DNA of 64,000 bases. It comes from Bolinopsis microptera (Eukaryota; Ctenophora; Tentaculata; Lobata; Bolinopsidae). The stretch is taken from positions 5,389,246-5,453,245 of the forward strand of contig NC_087081.1 of NCBI RefSeq assembly GCF_026151205.1, given 5' to 3'. The stretch's first letter is position 1. Each line of letters starts with the position of its first letter. This document shows positions 11,700 through 30,700 of this stretch, in pieces. The notes under the pieces are model-generated. The model ran no database searches. It saw only the letters and a program-made list of their open reading frames with translations, and was not told the DNA's origin. Both the position numbers and the translations under genes were made by a program.

Positions 11700-13005
11700 C
11701 AGATATATAGATATAGATATATATATGTTATTTAATAAATATGTGCTAATTGCAGGTTAAGATTTTGATAGTCTTTTTTCGCTCTTATATGAGTGGGTCA
11801 ATCATTTATTTTGAATTGTAGTTGACGAAGTAAGAGTCTCCACTCAGTGTAGTAAAAACAAAATTCTTTGTCGACGTTTGATAACTTACGTTTGATAACT
11901 TACATAGCTGCAAAATTGCAATGTTAAAATAATCTATCAATACTACGACATATTACAACAACAAATAAAGAAATAACATCTTAAAACCTAACCAATCAAA
12001 AAGTAACAACACGAATCAACCACGTACTCATCACAGAAAATCCACATAACCCAAATACAACCGGCAAAATCACGAAACAACGATCACAAACTTCAAAAGA
12101 AACATAAATAACGGCTAAAAGAATCCACACCGCACCAAGCCGTGAAACTGAACAACACAATGAGATGTGAATTATTACTTCATAAGTTCATATATACCTC
12201 AATATATTGTTCCCAGCCCGGCACGCCGCAGACCCCCTCCCCCCCCCCCCAACCGCCACTCCCGCTTCTTCCAAATTCCGCAACTATCATCTCACGTCAC
12301 CGCCAGTCACATCCGAATCATATAGACCCCCTGCAACAAAATCGTTAAGATTTTTATTTGTTAGAAACCAGTTCAGATTCGGATATTTTACATAGCTCAC
12401 GAAATTTCGTATATTTTGCTGCTCTTTACTTTAGTGTTTAGACATGCTATTGTCAAAGCATAATTTAAGAATGTTCCAAGCCCGCGTTTGTCGCCAAAAT
12501 GTACCTTTAACTTAACCAAAAATATATTTTTCGGGTGTTCCTCTTTTATAGCTGCTGGTTTCTTGAGTTCATATATAAATTTTATCAAAATCTGACGAAA
12601 AATGACTGAGACACAAAAACTTAATAGGTCCTGTCGTGATATCATGGACCGCTTAGCTTCCACCAGGATCTGGTAGCTCATAATTCTGCGGAGTCTTTGT
12701 GTCGTCATTTCGCACAACTCCTTAAGAATCTTAAGTCATTGGCATGTGAAAATTTGCAGCCTTCCAGACATTGATTGGGTTAACGAGGTGTCGTACGTCA
12801 CCTCGAGATCAGGTAACGGGGGACTGGCGTAACGTTGCCTGTTAATCGTCCTTTTATCTTAACGATAAGGTAGAATCAAAGAATCAAGAATGTAAGCTGT
12901 AAACAATACGTCGAAATAATCAACGAATCGTATCAGAGTCCATCAGCAGTTAGTAACAGTGAAATGATTTTTGAAAAATATTTAATGGAATTTAATTATA
13001 TTTGG
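11700..13005. other. Intergenic, no gene recognised
   Basis: AT-rich with a short poly-C/CCCCC tract at 12235-12252. Short open frames near 12142-12717 give no recognisable domain and lack splice support. Confidence 0.45.
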
Positions 13006-13007
13006 AC

Positions 13008-13770
13008 GGACCTTAAACGGCGGACATCATTTGAAATTGAACGGACATTAAGATGAACGTTAGGAGTAGGGCCTCAATTAATGTCCGTTCAAATAATGTC
13101 CGATAAAGTAACTTACAAATGAATATCAGGGTGTTACGCAAAATTATCTCGCCGAGAATTTTGATCTTAGGCGTCATCTCAACGAGTCTTTTAGCTTTTT
13201 AGGTAATGTTTGAGAAAATTGAAGAATTTTTCCACATTATCCAGCATCCTGAACACAGAAATAGCTGTAGAACCTTATTTTAGCCTTGAAAACATAAACA
13301 TGTTCGCTTTTTGGGAAATATTGTCAGGGTAGGCAAGTCGATATTGTCTAGGTAGGCTAAAAGTCCCATTACTGGCTACGTGGCAGTGGTTTTGATGTCT
13401 GATCCTCAACCAAGCAACATTATGTCAACGCAATTTGCAAATCAAGATATTGTACTAATAGAGTAATAGTAATGTAATGAGGATTGTAGGTGATGTGCTA
13501 GATACTACATATTACAGCTTACATACTTTATATTATTATCCTTAATTGACCGGAAATTGCGTGAACGGAAAAAAATTACACAACGAAAATCTATAAATGA
13601 TAAAATTCAATAAAAATTACAGTATAATAGTTTTTGCACATGATCAAATTAAAGATCTTACCTTATCGGACCTTATTTGGACGGACATTAATTGAACGCT
13701 GGAGGCCCTAACGTTCATCTTAATGTCCGTTCAAATAAAGTCCGTTTATTTAAGGTCCGTCCAAGTTAAA
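13008..13770. mobile_element. Non-autonomous TIR element (MITE-like), ~100-bp imperfect inverted repeats
   Basis: The left end (13008-13112) and right end (13670-13770) are imperfect reverse complements. They share TTGGACGGACCTTAAA, TTGAACGGACATTAAG, ATGAACGTTAGG and CAATTAATGTCCGT. Each end carries several GTCCG/CGGAC copies, as expected of subterminal transposase-binding repeats. The ~550-bp interior has no coding signal. Confidence 0.75.
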
Positions 13771-14469
13771 GTCCGTTGAATTTTTTTCAAAAATTTTTCC
13801 ACTTCGAACATTTTGTCCAGAATATGACAACTATGAGAACTTTATTGTGCCGTAAATTAACGACGGAAAGGTTCTCCTTGGTCTGCCAGAGGCACAGAAA
13901 ACTCTACTAGTGTCTAGTATATGATGTTTTCAAGGGTCACTTGGTGGAAAAAGTCAACGAAATTATGGCACTCAACAACATAGTTCATGAGCTAGTCCCC
14001 GCCAACATGACAAACTTGTTCCAGCCTCTAGATATTACGGTAAATCGTGCTGCCAAGGACATTGTCCGACGTTGTTATAGTCTATATTACTGAGGGGAGG
14101 TAATGGAACAGTGCTAGGAACGCTCCACGTGATGTTAAGGTTAACCTAAAGTTGTCTAAGATAAAACCACTTCAGAGGGTAATATTGCTCATTATACCTC
14201 ACTACATACTTAGAGTAGTTTTAAAGTTATATACTTATAACTCAGTTTGGTTGTAAAGCTATATTCACTTTATAACTCAGTTTGGTTGTTAAACTATGTA
14301 TATTGTATATTCACTTTATAACTCAGTCTGTTTTCAAAACATTATAACTTTTCAACACCATTAGAGTCGGTTCATTCAAGCATGCATGAAGGTTGCCGCT
14401 CTAACTTTAAATAAAGTACTTTAAATAAAAAGAAATAGGTGCAGAATATACGAGCATTTTACCATTGGT

Positions 14470-14975
14470 CAACTGCTCTGTTCGGAACTGTGCAGTGATC
14501 TGAGATTAATTGTTTTTCCTGTAGGGATGGAAACAATTGCATTATAGTACTATACTAACTGTCAAGATAAAATCACGTGACTAAGAACATGCCACCACGC
14601 TCCCTCCATTAGCTGTACCATGACCGTAAATTAACAAAAATCTAATTAAAAAAAATGCTTTTTGGGAACACGTTCTGGTCCGCTGAGATGGTATTTAAGG
14701 AATGAACTCTGTTCGGAACCGTGCAGTGGTCTGAGATTAATTGTTTTTCCTGTAGGGATGTAAACTTGCATTAGTACTATACTAACTGTCAAGATAAAAT
14801 CACGTGACTAAGGACGCGCCACCACGCTCCCTCCATGTTAGCCGTGCCGTGACCGTAAATTAACAAAAATCTGATTAAGAAAAAATGCTTTTAGGAACAC
14901 GTTCTGGTCCGCTGAGAAGGTATTTAAGGAATGTCCTCTGTTCGGAACCGTGCAGTGGTCTGAGATGCATCAGTG
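14470..14975. repeat. Tandem repeat, ~231-bp unit, 2.2 copies
   Basis: CTGTTCGGAACYGTGCAGTG recurs at about 14477, 14708 and 14939. It is followed by CTGAGATTAATTGTTTTTCC and a shared body with AATCACGTGACTAA and ACACGTTCTGGTCCGCTGAG. No coding signal. Confidence 0.85.
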
Positions 14976-15462
14976 GTTCGACGGACAAGTATTCTAGCAT
15001 CCGCCTTCATCAAGAGAATTTTACCTGTTCGAAATATAACTCGTGTTCTCTCGCCACTTCTCGTGCTCTCTCGCCACCTCTCTTGCCAGTTGCCGTTACT
15101 ATGACACTGCTTACTATGCTACATGACAGTAGTTGCAGTTACCATAGCAATGATTGCACGCAAACAAACTCTGTGTTATTACTTAAGTTAAGACGAAGTT
15201 AGGAGAGTATTAATTTCTACCATTTGCTATTCCTTACTTTCCTAATTAGATGTTGAGTGACTCTTAGCGGGGAAGGAATCTCACTTTGTTCTAGAAACTA
15301 CTGTACCTCAGATTTTGAAGTTCTACCGTTGTTTTGAAATGTCTCCTAGTATCATCTATATTGTTAAAACCGTGTTATGTATTTAGACCGAGTTTTGCTC
15401 TATGAACTAGTATTGAACTATTTTCATGTTGTTTCTTATATTAATTCGATTTTTACTTTAGC

Positions 15463-16437
15463 CATGGAATCGACAAGCCAGGAAAAGAGATATACGTACG
15501 TTAATTAGGGGCAAATCAAGTTCCTTCGCAATAAGTCAACTAACAACGGCAAACCAATGCAAATGTTTGCCGTTGTAGGCGAGCACACTAAGGTGTGTTC
15601 ATACTTTCCTGATGAAGAAGACCGATTCGTGGTAAGTCTTAGTGGATATTATATTTTTTTAATACATGATTCACAAATATTGACTTTATTTATAATAATA
15701 ATAATTAATCCTTAAATAAATATAAGAAACTTTAATGAATAAACAAATCTTCATCTTAGTCAGAAAAATGTTATCTATGTTGTATCCTACTGAGAGAAAA
15801 GAACATGTTTTCTCATGAATAAAAAATTTCAGAACGGGGACCTAATTGAAGGCATTGCCGCCACTACGAATGGGTATGTAACCCTGAAAGTGTTCGAAAA
15901 GCAGCCTGTCACTGCCCCGGCTATAAAAAGAAAAGAACACCCCGATTACCCGCAGCTACTGCTACCACTAGCAAAGGAAAGTCCCTCGTGAGTAACTAAT
16001 TGTTTTCTTTCTAAACTAGTTTTTTCATGACTTTGTTACAAAGCACATATGTATATACACAAGTAATACTGTTATATTGACGTTTATTCAGAATGAGTTG
16101 AATTTATTATAATTCAACTATAGTATACTTATTTCAAATAATATTGTTAAACCCGGTTATATATTTCAGGATCTCAACGCCTTTTTGGACATTGATTTTT
16201 AGTTTAACCCCGCTGCCGTATCCCGCTGCCCTGAAACAATCGTCTACAACCCTGTTGCCGAAGTTGTATCCTATCCTGCTGGCAAAGTCGTATCCTGCTG
16301 CCCGAAACAATCGTCTAAAACCCTGTTGCCGAAACTGTATCCTATCCTGCTGTCAAATTTGTACCCCGCTGTTGAAATATTTGTTTATAACCCCGTTGCC
16401 GAAGTTGTATGCTATCCTGCTGCCATCGAAGGTTTAA
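15463..16437 (+). pseudogene. Small multi-exon gene remnant of unknown family
   Basis: ATG at 15463 opens MESTSQEKRYTYVN, then an in-frame TAG at 15505-15507, then GQIKFLRNKSTNNGKP, MFAVVGEHTKVCSYF and PDEEDRFV up to a good donor (GTG|GTAAGT). A second exon (15833-15986) after TTTCAG encodes NGDLIEGIAATTNGYVTLKV and ends at CCCTC|GTGAGT in phase. A possible last exon starts after ATATTTCAG near 16170 and runs into degenerate repeats (YNPVAEVVSYPA-like in one frame). The body has an OB-fold-like feel, but I do not recognise the family. The in-frame stop argues for a decayed gene or transposon-derived exon, unless translation starts downstream. Confidence 0.35.
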
Positions 16438-16954
16438 TCGTTACTATTATTTTGTCTTAAATTAAAGGCAAAACTGCAGTCTTTTTTATGTTTTCCCCTT
16501 TCAAATGACGAGAAACAAAATAATAATAAAAACTAAAGATAACAACAATTGCAAACTGATTATTGAAAATATAAAACAAATGAGTACGGCTAGTAGCTAT
16601 TGAATAAAAATAAATAAACGAATGCACTCAGCATTTCTAATTCTAGCTGCTACCATGCGCGTGTTTTTTTTGGACAGTACTTTTCAATAAACATTTAAAT
16701 TTAAAATTAATAAATACATTCTATGACACCTTCGAATTAAAAAAGTACGACTAGTCCGTACTTCTCATCTTAGATGTCACTAGTATTCAATATATCATTA
16801 TAAGTACACGTATCAAGCTACTCAGCTCTTTGACAAGTACTGCAACTCACACTATTTGCATATACAAAATTTGACCAAAAACCATAATAATGGGTAGGGT
16901 GCTGCTGCTGAACTACTTTCGACGAGTCTTAATGGCTGAAAAACAATAACGGGG

Positions 16955-17090
16955 TATATAATAGTAAAGGGGGTATAATAGTAAAGGGGGTATAAAAGTT
17001 AAGGGGGTAAATAATAAAGGAGGTAAATAATAAAGGGGGTAAATAGTAAAGGGGGGTAAATAGTAAAGGGGGTAAATAGTATTGTGAATA
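16955..17090. repeat. (GGGGGTAWATARTAAA)n minisatellite
   Basis: Eight or so copies of a ~15-17-bp unit built on GGGGGTAAATAGTAAA and close variants. No gene nearby. Confidence 0.85.
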
Positions 17091-18758
17091 TAAGAGGCAC
17101 GGTCATGCATTGTGATGGCGAGCTGGAGGCCAGTCTTACAGGTAATAACGTATCAAAATTCAAAGCTATTTCAGCTAGTGAGTTGTGTCCAATTGAAGGT
17201 TAAGACTGGATCTGGACGAGTCATTTTAGAACCTACGAAATAATTTCCACCTGTATTTTGTCTAATCAAACATCCTACGTACCGTAGGGTTTTATGCGGA
17301 CGTATCAGAGGTTTTATGCGGACGTATCAGAGCTGAAGACGAGTTACACATGTATTTTTAAAGTTCCTGCTAAAAAAACAAACTTCTCGTATCTCTTATA
17401 TGTCTTAAAACAAATCCCCCTCCAGGTATCAGAGTTGCTTCAGCTCGTAACTTTCATCGAAAAAATTTAGAGCGATCTGATAATTCTTTGAAGTAAATCC
17501 ATGTCTTCCATCACGTACATGTACTTGTTAATTCAATAGCGGCAGTTATGACTTATGATGTAGCGATAAACGAGAGATAAGAGAGTTATGATTATCAAAT
17601 CGTAACAAAACTGCATATTATCTGTATTCCTTGTATTCCTTGTATTCCTTGCGGTTTTTTGTATTTCTAGCATTCCTTGTATTCCTTATATTCTTTGTTT
17701 TCTTTCTTTTCTTTGAATTCCTTGTATTCCTTGTATTCCTTTTATCTATTGTATTTATTTTTGATTGTACACTGTTAAGTATTCCTTGTAATCTTTGTTA
17801 AGAGATGGTATGGAAAATGATGATGTGTTCACTCAAATAACTGCGGTACGTTTGATTACATATTTTCTGCTCGATGAGATTTATCACTGAATTGTTTTTG
17901 ACTTATATATATCCTTATAACTACAGCTAGGGTGCCTAGCTCTTACTTCTTAAAAAGTTGTACATAAATTAGCTATCCTTTTTCTCACAATACAAAGACA
18001 TCGTGTATCAGCTTATGTATAATGTATAATGTATAATGTTCTATGTACTATGTACAATGATCCTAGACCTAAATGAAGAGATTGTAATCTTAGATTTCAT
18101 ATTTTTTAATTTCCTAATAATTCATTTAAAATTTAAACAGTAATATGATGCACTGGGGCACTAATCTGCTATCAGTTGGAAATTTCCGTACATATTTTAA
18201 TACAGGCATACTTGCATGTCCTAAATGCTTTTAAAGACCGCAATATGAAGTAAGCCGAAACTTTCACAGTGTTATCTTAGACGTCATCAAATACTTCTGT
18301 AAAGTTTCCAAAACTGCAGTGCCAGAAAGGATTGATATGAAAACAACTATAATCAGTAATATCGGAAAAACCTTGATTACAACGCGATAAGAAATTGAAA
18401 TTGAGCAAATTAATTCACATGCCGTACCCCAAAAATGGTGTGGCACATGTCCGCTTGTAATTACCTGAAAGTCATACCGTTTACAGAAACAATTAGATTA
18501 AGGATACTGCACCATGCATTTGCAGAGGACCAATCATGTGACCCCTCACTGCCAGTCACGTTATAAATCAACTTAGCAGCACGTCGGCAATGTGATTTCT
18601 GTGGAGGGAAAACTTTTTGAGCCACCCAAGAACTTGTTTTGTGAACTCTCTCTTTTGCAATTAGACTTAGGTCTTTTCACGGTTTTATTTAGTATAACCG
18701 TGCGCAAAATTAACTGTCTTGATACCTATCTGAGCCTTCCAGTTCAAATAATTTTACC
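17091..18758. other. Intergenic / upstream of the AAAP transporter gene
   Basis: Contains a doubled GGTTTTATGCGGACGTATCAGAG (17289-17335) and a TTGTATTCC-type repeat patch (17617-17760). No gene recognised. The right end is the presumed promoter of the transporter. Confidence 0.5.
18562..18568 (+). promoter_or_regulatory. Possible TATA box of the AAAP transporter gene
   Basis: TATAAAT lies about 190 bp upstream of the proposed ATG (18759), in a segment that also holds GACCAATCATGTGAC (18528-18542), a CCAAT-type motif. This rests on sequence resemblance only. Confidence 0.3.
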
Positions 18759-26019
<7,261 letters not shown>

Positions 26020-26825
26020 CTGTTGGGATTGTGTGCACATACGCCTCGGTGTCTCACATTGTGGACGAGATGAACATTCACACAGCTACTTTCAACAGTT
26101 AACTGTTGGGATTGTGTGCACATACGCCTCGGTGTCTCACATTGTAGACGAGATGAACATTCACACAGCTACTTTCAACAGTTAACTGTTGGGATTGTGT
26201 GCACATACGCCTCGGTGTCTCACATTGTGGACGAGATGAACATTCACACAGCTACTTTCAACAGTTAACTGTTGGTATTGTGTGCACATACGCCTCGGTG
26301 TCTCACATTGTGGACGAGATGAACATTCACACAGCTACTTTCAACAGTTAACTGTTGGTATTGTGTGCACATACGCCTCGGTGTCTCACATTGTGGACGA
26401 GATGAACATTCACACAGCTACTTTCAACAGTTAACAACACGCTGTAAGGGAACTTTTATAATTACATTTTTTATTTACCTTCTACATAAAGTACATTTAC
26501 AACACCAAATAATTATCATCAAATAATGCATGGTATTGATATAATATTCTGAAAGTTTTTTGTACCCTTTTGAGGAATTATTGTTTGAAGTGTAATTTTG
26601 ACAATTTTAAGTTAAGTTTTGTTTCAATTTTCCCAATTTCAATGAATGATTAAAATTAATATGTACAATTGTTATCACTGAATTCATATTTTTGACAAGA
26701 TCGACAACGTTTACAATGTTTAAAAGGTTAACAAGATTAAAATACAAGTTGAGTAAGCCTCCAAAAGTTACAGTCTCACTCGAATAATCACATTCAAGTT
26801 TCATTGTTCAACTGGGTTACGAGTA

Positions 26826-27165
26826 GAACACTTTTACACGGCACGGCACGGCACGGGTAGAGCACTTTTAAACGGCACGGCACGGGTAGAGCACTTTTAC
26901 ACGGCACGGCACGGGTAGAGCACTTTTACACGGCACGGCACGGCACGGGTAGAGCACATTTACACGGCACGGCACGGCACGGGTAGACCACTTTTACACG
27001 GTACGGCACGGCACGGGTAGAGCACTTTTACACGGCACAGCACGGCACGGGTAGACCACTTTTACACGGTACGGCACGGCACGGGTAAAGCACTTTTACA
27101 CGGTACGGCACGGCACGGGTAAAGCACTTTTACACGGCACGGCACGAGTACTAGTAGAGCACTTT
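26826..27165. repeat. (GTAGAGCACTTTTACACGGCACGGCACGG)-type minisatellite
   Basis: About ten copies of a 28-36-bp unit with internal CGGCA sub-repeats of variable number and GTACGG/GGTAAAGC variants. It lies between the AAAP and ETS genes. Confidence 0.92.
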
Positions 27166-27728
27166 TACACGGTATAGTTCTCGTGTCAATTTTTCGAATC
27201 CATTGTGCATACCACAGTCGCAAAAAGCTGTCCTTTTAAAGTTAGACCTTATAGAGCTATAGTATAGCTTGACGGTACGTATAAACGGATCACGTAATCG
27301 ATTAGGAGATGTGTTACCATGGTCGTTATACGTACCGTTATTTTAGGTGTGATTCTATTGCAATTTCAAGCATATTGTGGCCAGCTTTTCGCGCGGTTGT
27401 GTTATGATATAATTATGATATTCTCGAAGAACAAACTCAATTTGATTGCATTGACTAATGCCTTGATCTTCGGAGTTCGGACAAACAAAGACATTCTGTT
27501 AATTGTTCATACTTATTGTTCATTGTTCGTACTAATTGTTCTTTGGTCCAATAAAGTCTTAAAATGTTGATTTGCTTTTCTGATCAAGAGTAATTAAAAT
27601 TTGACGTTGCTTTGACTGTGATGGGCAAAGGCGCACTGATAGTCACTAATAGTCACTAATTGTCACTGATATTCGCTGGTATTCACTGGTATTCACTGTG
27701 ATAATCACTGCTGCAGTTACTGATATAG
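27166..27728. other. Intergenic between convergent AAAP and ETS genes; one small hydrophobic open frame
   Basis: An 83-codon frame (27319-27570) starts in a TTACCATGG context, is hydrophobic at both ends, and an AATAAA overlaps its end (~27549). I see no homology or splice support, so I do not call it a gene. The rest probably contains 3' UTR sequence. Confidence 0.35.
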
Positions 27729-30700
27729 CTACTGATGGGGTGTGTTCGTGACATCTAGCTCTAGAGCTGCTTCACTGAAACTGTAAACAAACCTTCCCAT
27801 ACCCTGCCGTCTCTTTAAGATATTCCTGCTGTAGTAATACCTGGAATATGAACCAGGTTACTGTTGGTTACCAGCATCATTAACTGATAATAGAAAGATA
27901 GAATTGACTTAAAATTATAAAATTTTATTTATAAATTCTCACCAAGAGGAAGATCAAGATCATATACCCGATGTAAATTAATAGTGTAGATTTCTATAAA
28001 GAAATATGCTGGAATTTTCTAGAATTCATTATCTTTATTGCCATCTTAGAATTAAGTTTCGGGGTGGTACACAACCATTGACTTACTAATCAACTAATCA
28101 ACTAATTAACTAATCAACTAATCAACTAATCAACTAATTAACTAATCAACTAATCAACTAATCAATTAATCAACTAATCAACTAATCAACTAATCAACTA
28201 ATCAACTAATCAACTAATCAACTAATCAACTAATCAACTAATCAACTAATCAACTAATCAACTAATCAACTAATCAACTAATCAACTAATCAACCAATCA
28301 ACTAATCAACTAATCAACTAATCAACTTATCGACTAATCAACTGATCAACTGATCAACTGATCAACTGATCAACCAATCAACTACCTAATCAACTAATTA
28401 ACTATTCAACTAATTAACTAATCAGCTAATCAACTAATCAACTAATTAACTAATCAACTTATTAACTAATTATTATCTTACCTGAGAGCTCTACATAGAC
28501 TGTCCACGTTGATACACCCTCGTCCCTTGTACTCACTCCATAACTTAGCCACCTAAATAGAACATGATGTTAATATAAATGCCAGTTTTAAGACTCCTCT
28601 AGATTCATGGATAACAAAAAAGCTTCCAGTAATAACCAATAAAATCCCAAGATCTCTGTCACGTGTGAAAACAAACATGCACTTCACCGTCACCACTCCT
28701 GGAACTAACAACACTGAATACAGAACCGCACTCCAACACACCATCGACAACATTACCAGTGAAACGATCACCTGCTACACAGACGGGTCTCTATCAGACT
28801 CCGGAAGTGGGGCTGGGTACATCATCACGACTGACAACAACAACACCACCCTGGAAGAGAGATCATTCAAGCTCCCTGATTATTGCACTGTCTACCAGAC
28901 AGAGCTCACTGCAATCATTGAAGCCTGCAAGTATCTCTCATCCTACACCAATTCACACATCATTATATGGTCTGATAGTCTCTCCTCCATACAAGCTATT
29001 TCCTCGCTTTCAACGAGGAGCAGAACTACTAGAGACTGTTATGACACCCTTAACGCACTCGGATCGAACAACACTCTAGAGATCCGATGGATCGCAGCCC
29101 ATATTGGGTTGTGGGGAAATGAAAAAGCGGATGAGCTGGCCAAGCTTGGCACGACCAGCGAACACGTTTTGAAATGCCCAATCCCTCAATCTTACATCAA
29201 ACGACAAATCAACAACAAAGTCCACAGACTGAATCAGGATATCTGGTTAACGGATGGTCCTAGACACACCAAACTAACACTTGGCCAAAAGCACACCAAA
29301 ATAATCAATAATATAAACACGTCACTCATCAACAATAGACAAGACTATAGAACCGCAGTCCACCTAATCACGGGCCACTGTGGCTTAAACAAACACCTCC
29401 ACACCATCCGCAAATCAAGCACCAGTGCTTGTCCTATGTGCGGTGACGGAGAGGAAACTGTCTCACACTTTCTTGGACAGTGCCCAGCTATTGCCCAACT
29501 AAGAGGTCAATACTTTCGGGACTACTACCTCTCGGTCAACGACATATTCGACAACCACCACATTACCACAATCGTCAACTTCACAAACCGCACCAAACGC
29601 TTAATAGTACCAGAAGAACTGGATCAGACTGGTGTAACTTAGCGCATTAACACATTACATATGCAGCCTTGCCTAACTGATTTATAAACTCATCTGGTAC
29701 CAAAGCGCGGTATTCCCATTCAGATCATTACCACCACCGTCCTCCACAATTCACACTGTTGTCTCCGATAAACCCCCCCCCCCTCATCCCAGAGGTAGGC
29801 AAAGCATCTTAATGCTATCCTCTAGTCCGGGCTTTCTATGCCCAGCCTCTCTAAAACAAAAAAAAAAAACATGTTTCACCTCTTCACAAGAATCTAAATC
29901 TATACACGAACTAACCTGTTGTGGATCAGTTAGAATGAACTCTGGGGGCCTCTCCGTCCAATTGATGGAGCTCTCGTTAGGATTCCGTATTAACTGTAAC
30001 AGGAACTGCCAGAGATACAACTTCCGGGGTCCTTTACAGGTTCCTGACTCTGAGGCTGTGGAATAGAAATATTATAAAGGAGAATTATAAAGGAGCATTA
30101 TAAAAGAGCATTATAAGGGAGCATTATAAAGGAACATTATAAAGGAGAATTATAAAGGAGCATTATAAAGGAGCATTATAAAGGAGCATTATAAAGGAGC
30201 ATTATAAAGAAGCATTATAAGGGAGCATTATAAAGGAGCATTATAAAGGAGCATTATAAAGGAGCATTATAAAGGAGCATTATAAAGGAGCATTATAAAG
30301 GAGCATTATAAAGGAGCATTATAAAGGAGCATTATAAAGGAGCATTATAAAGGAGCATTATAAAGGAGCATTATAAAGGAGCATTATAAAGAAGCATTAT
30401 AAGGGAGCATTATAAGGGAGCATTATAAGGGAGCATTATAAGGGAGCATTATAAAGGAGCATTATAAAGGAGCATTATAAAGGAGCATTATAAAGGAGCA
30501 TTATAAAGGAGCATTATAAGGGAGCATTATAAAGGAGCATTATAAAGGAGCATTATAAAGGAGCATTATAAAGGAGCATTATAAAGAAGCATTATAAAGA
30601 AGCATTATAAAGGAGCATTATAAAGGAGCATTATAAAGGAGCATTATAAAGGAGCATTATAAAGGAGCATTATAAAGGAGCATTATAAAGGAGCATTATA

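Noticed and set aside
27319-27570. 83-codon hydrophobic open frame with good ATG context and nearby AATAAA
   Set aside because: Suggestive but without homology or splice evidence; left as a note in the intergenic entry.
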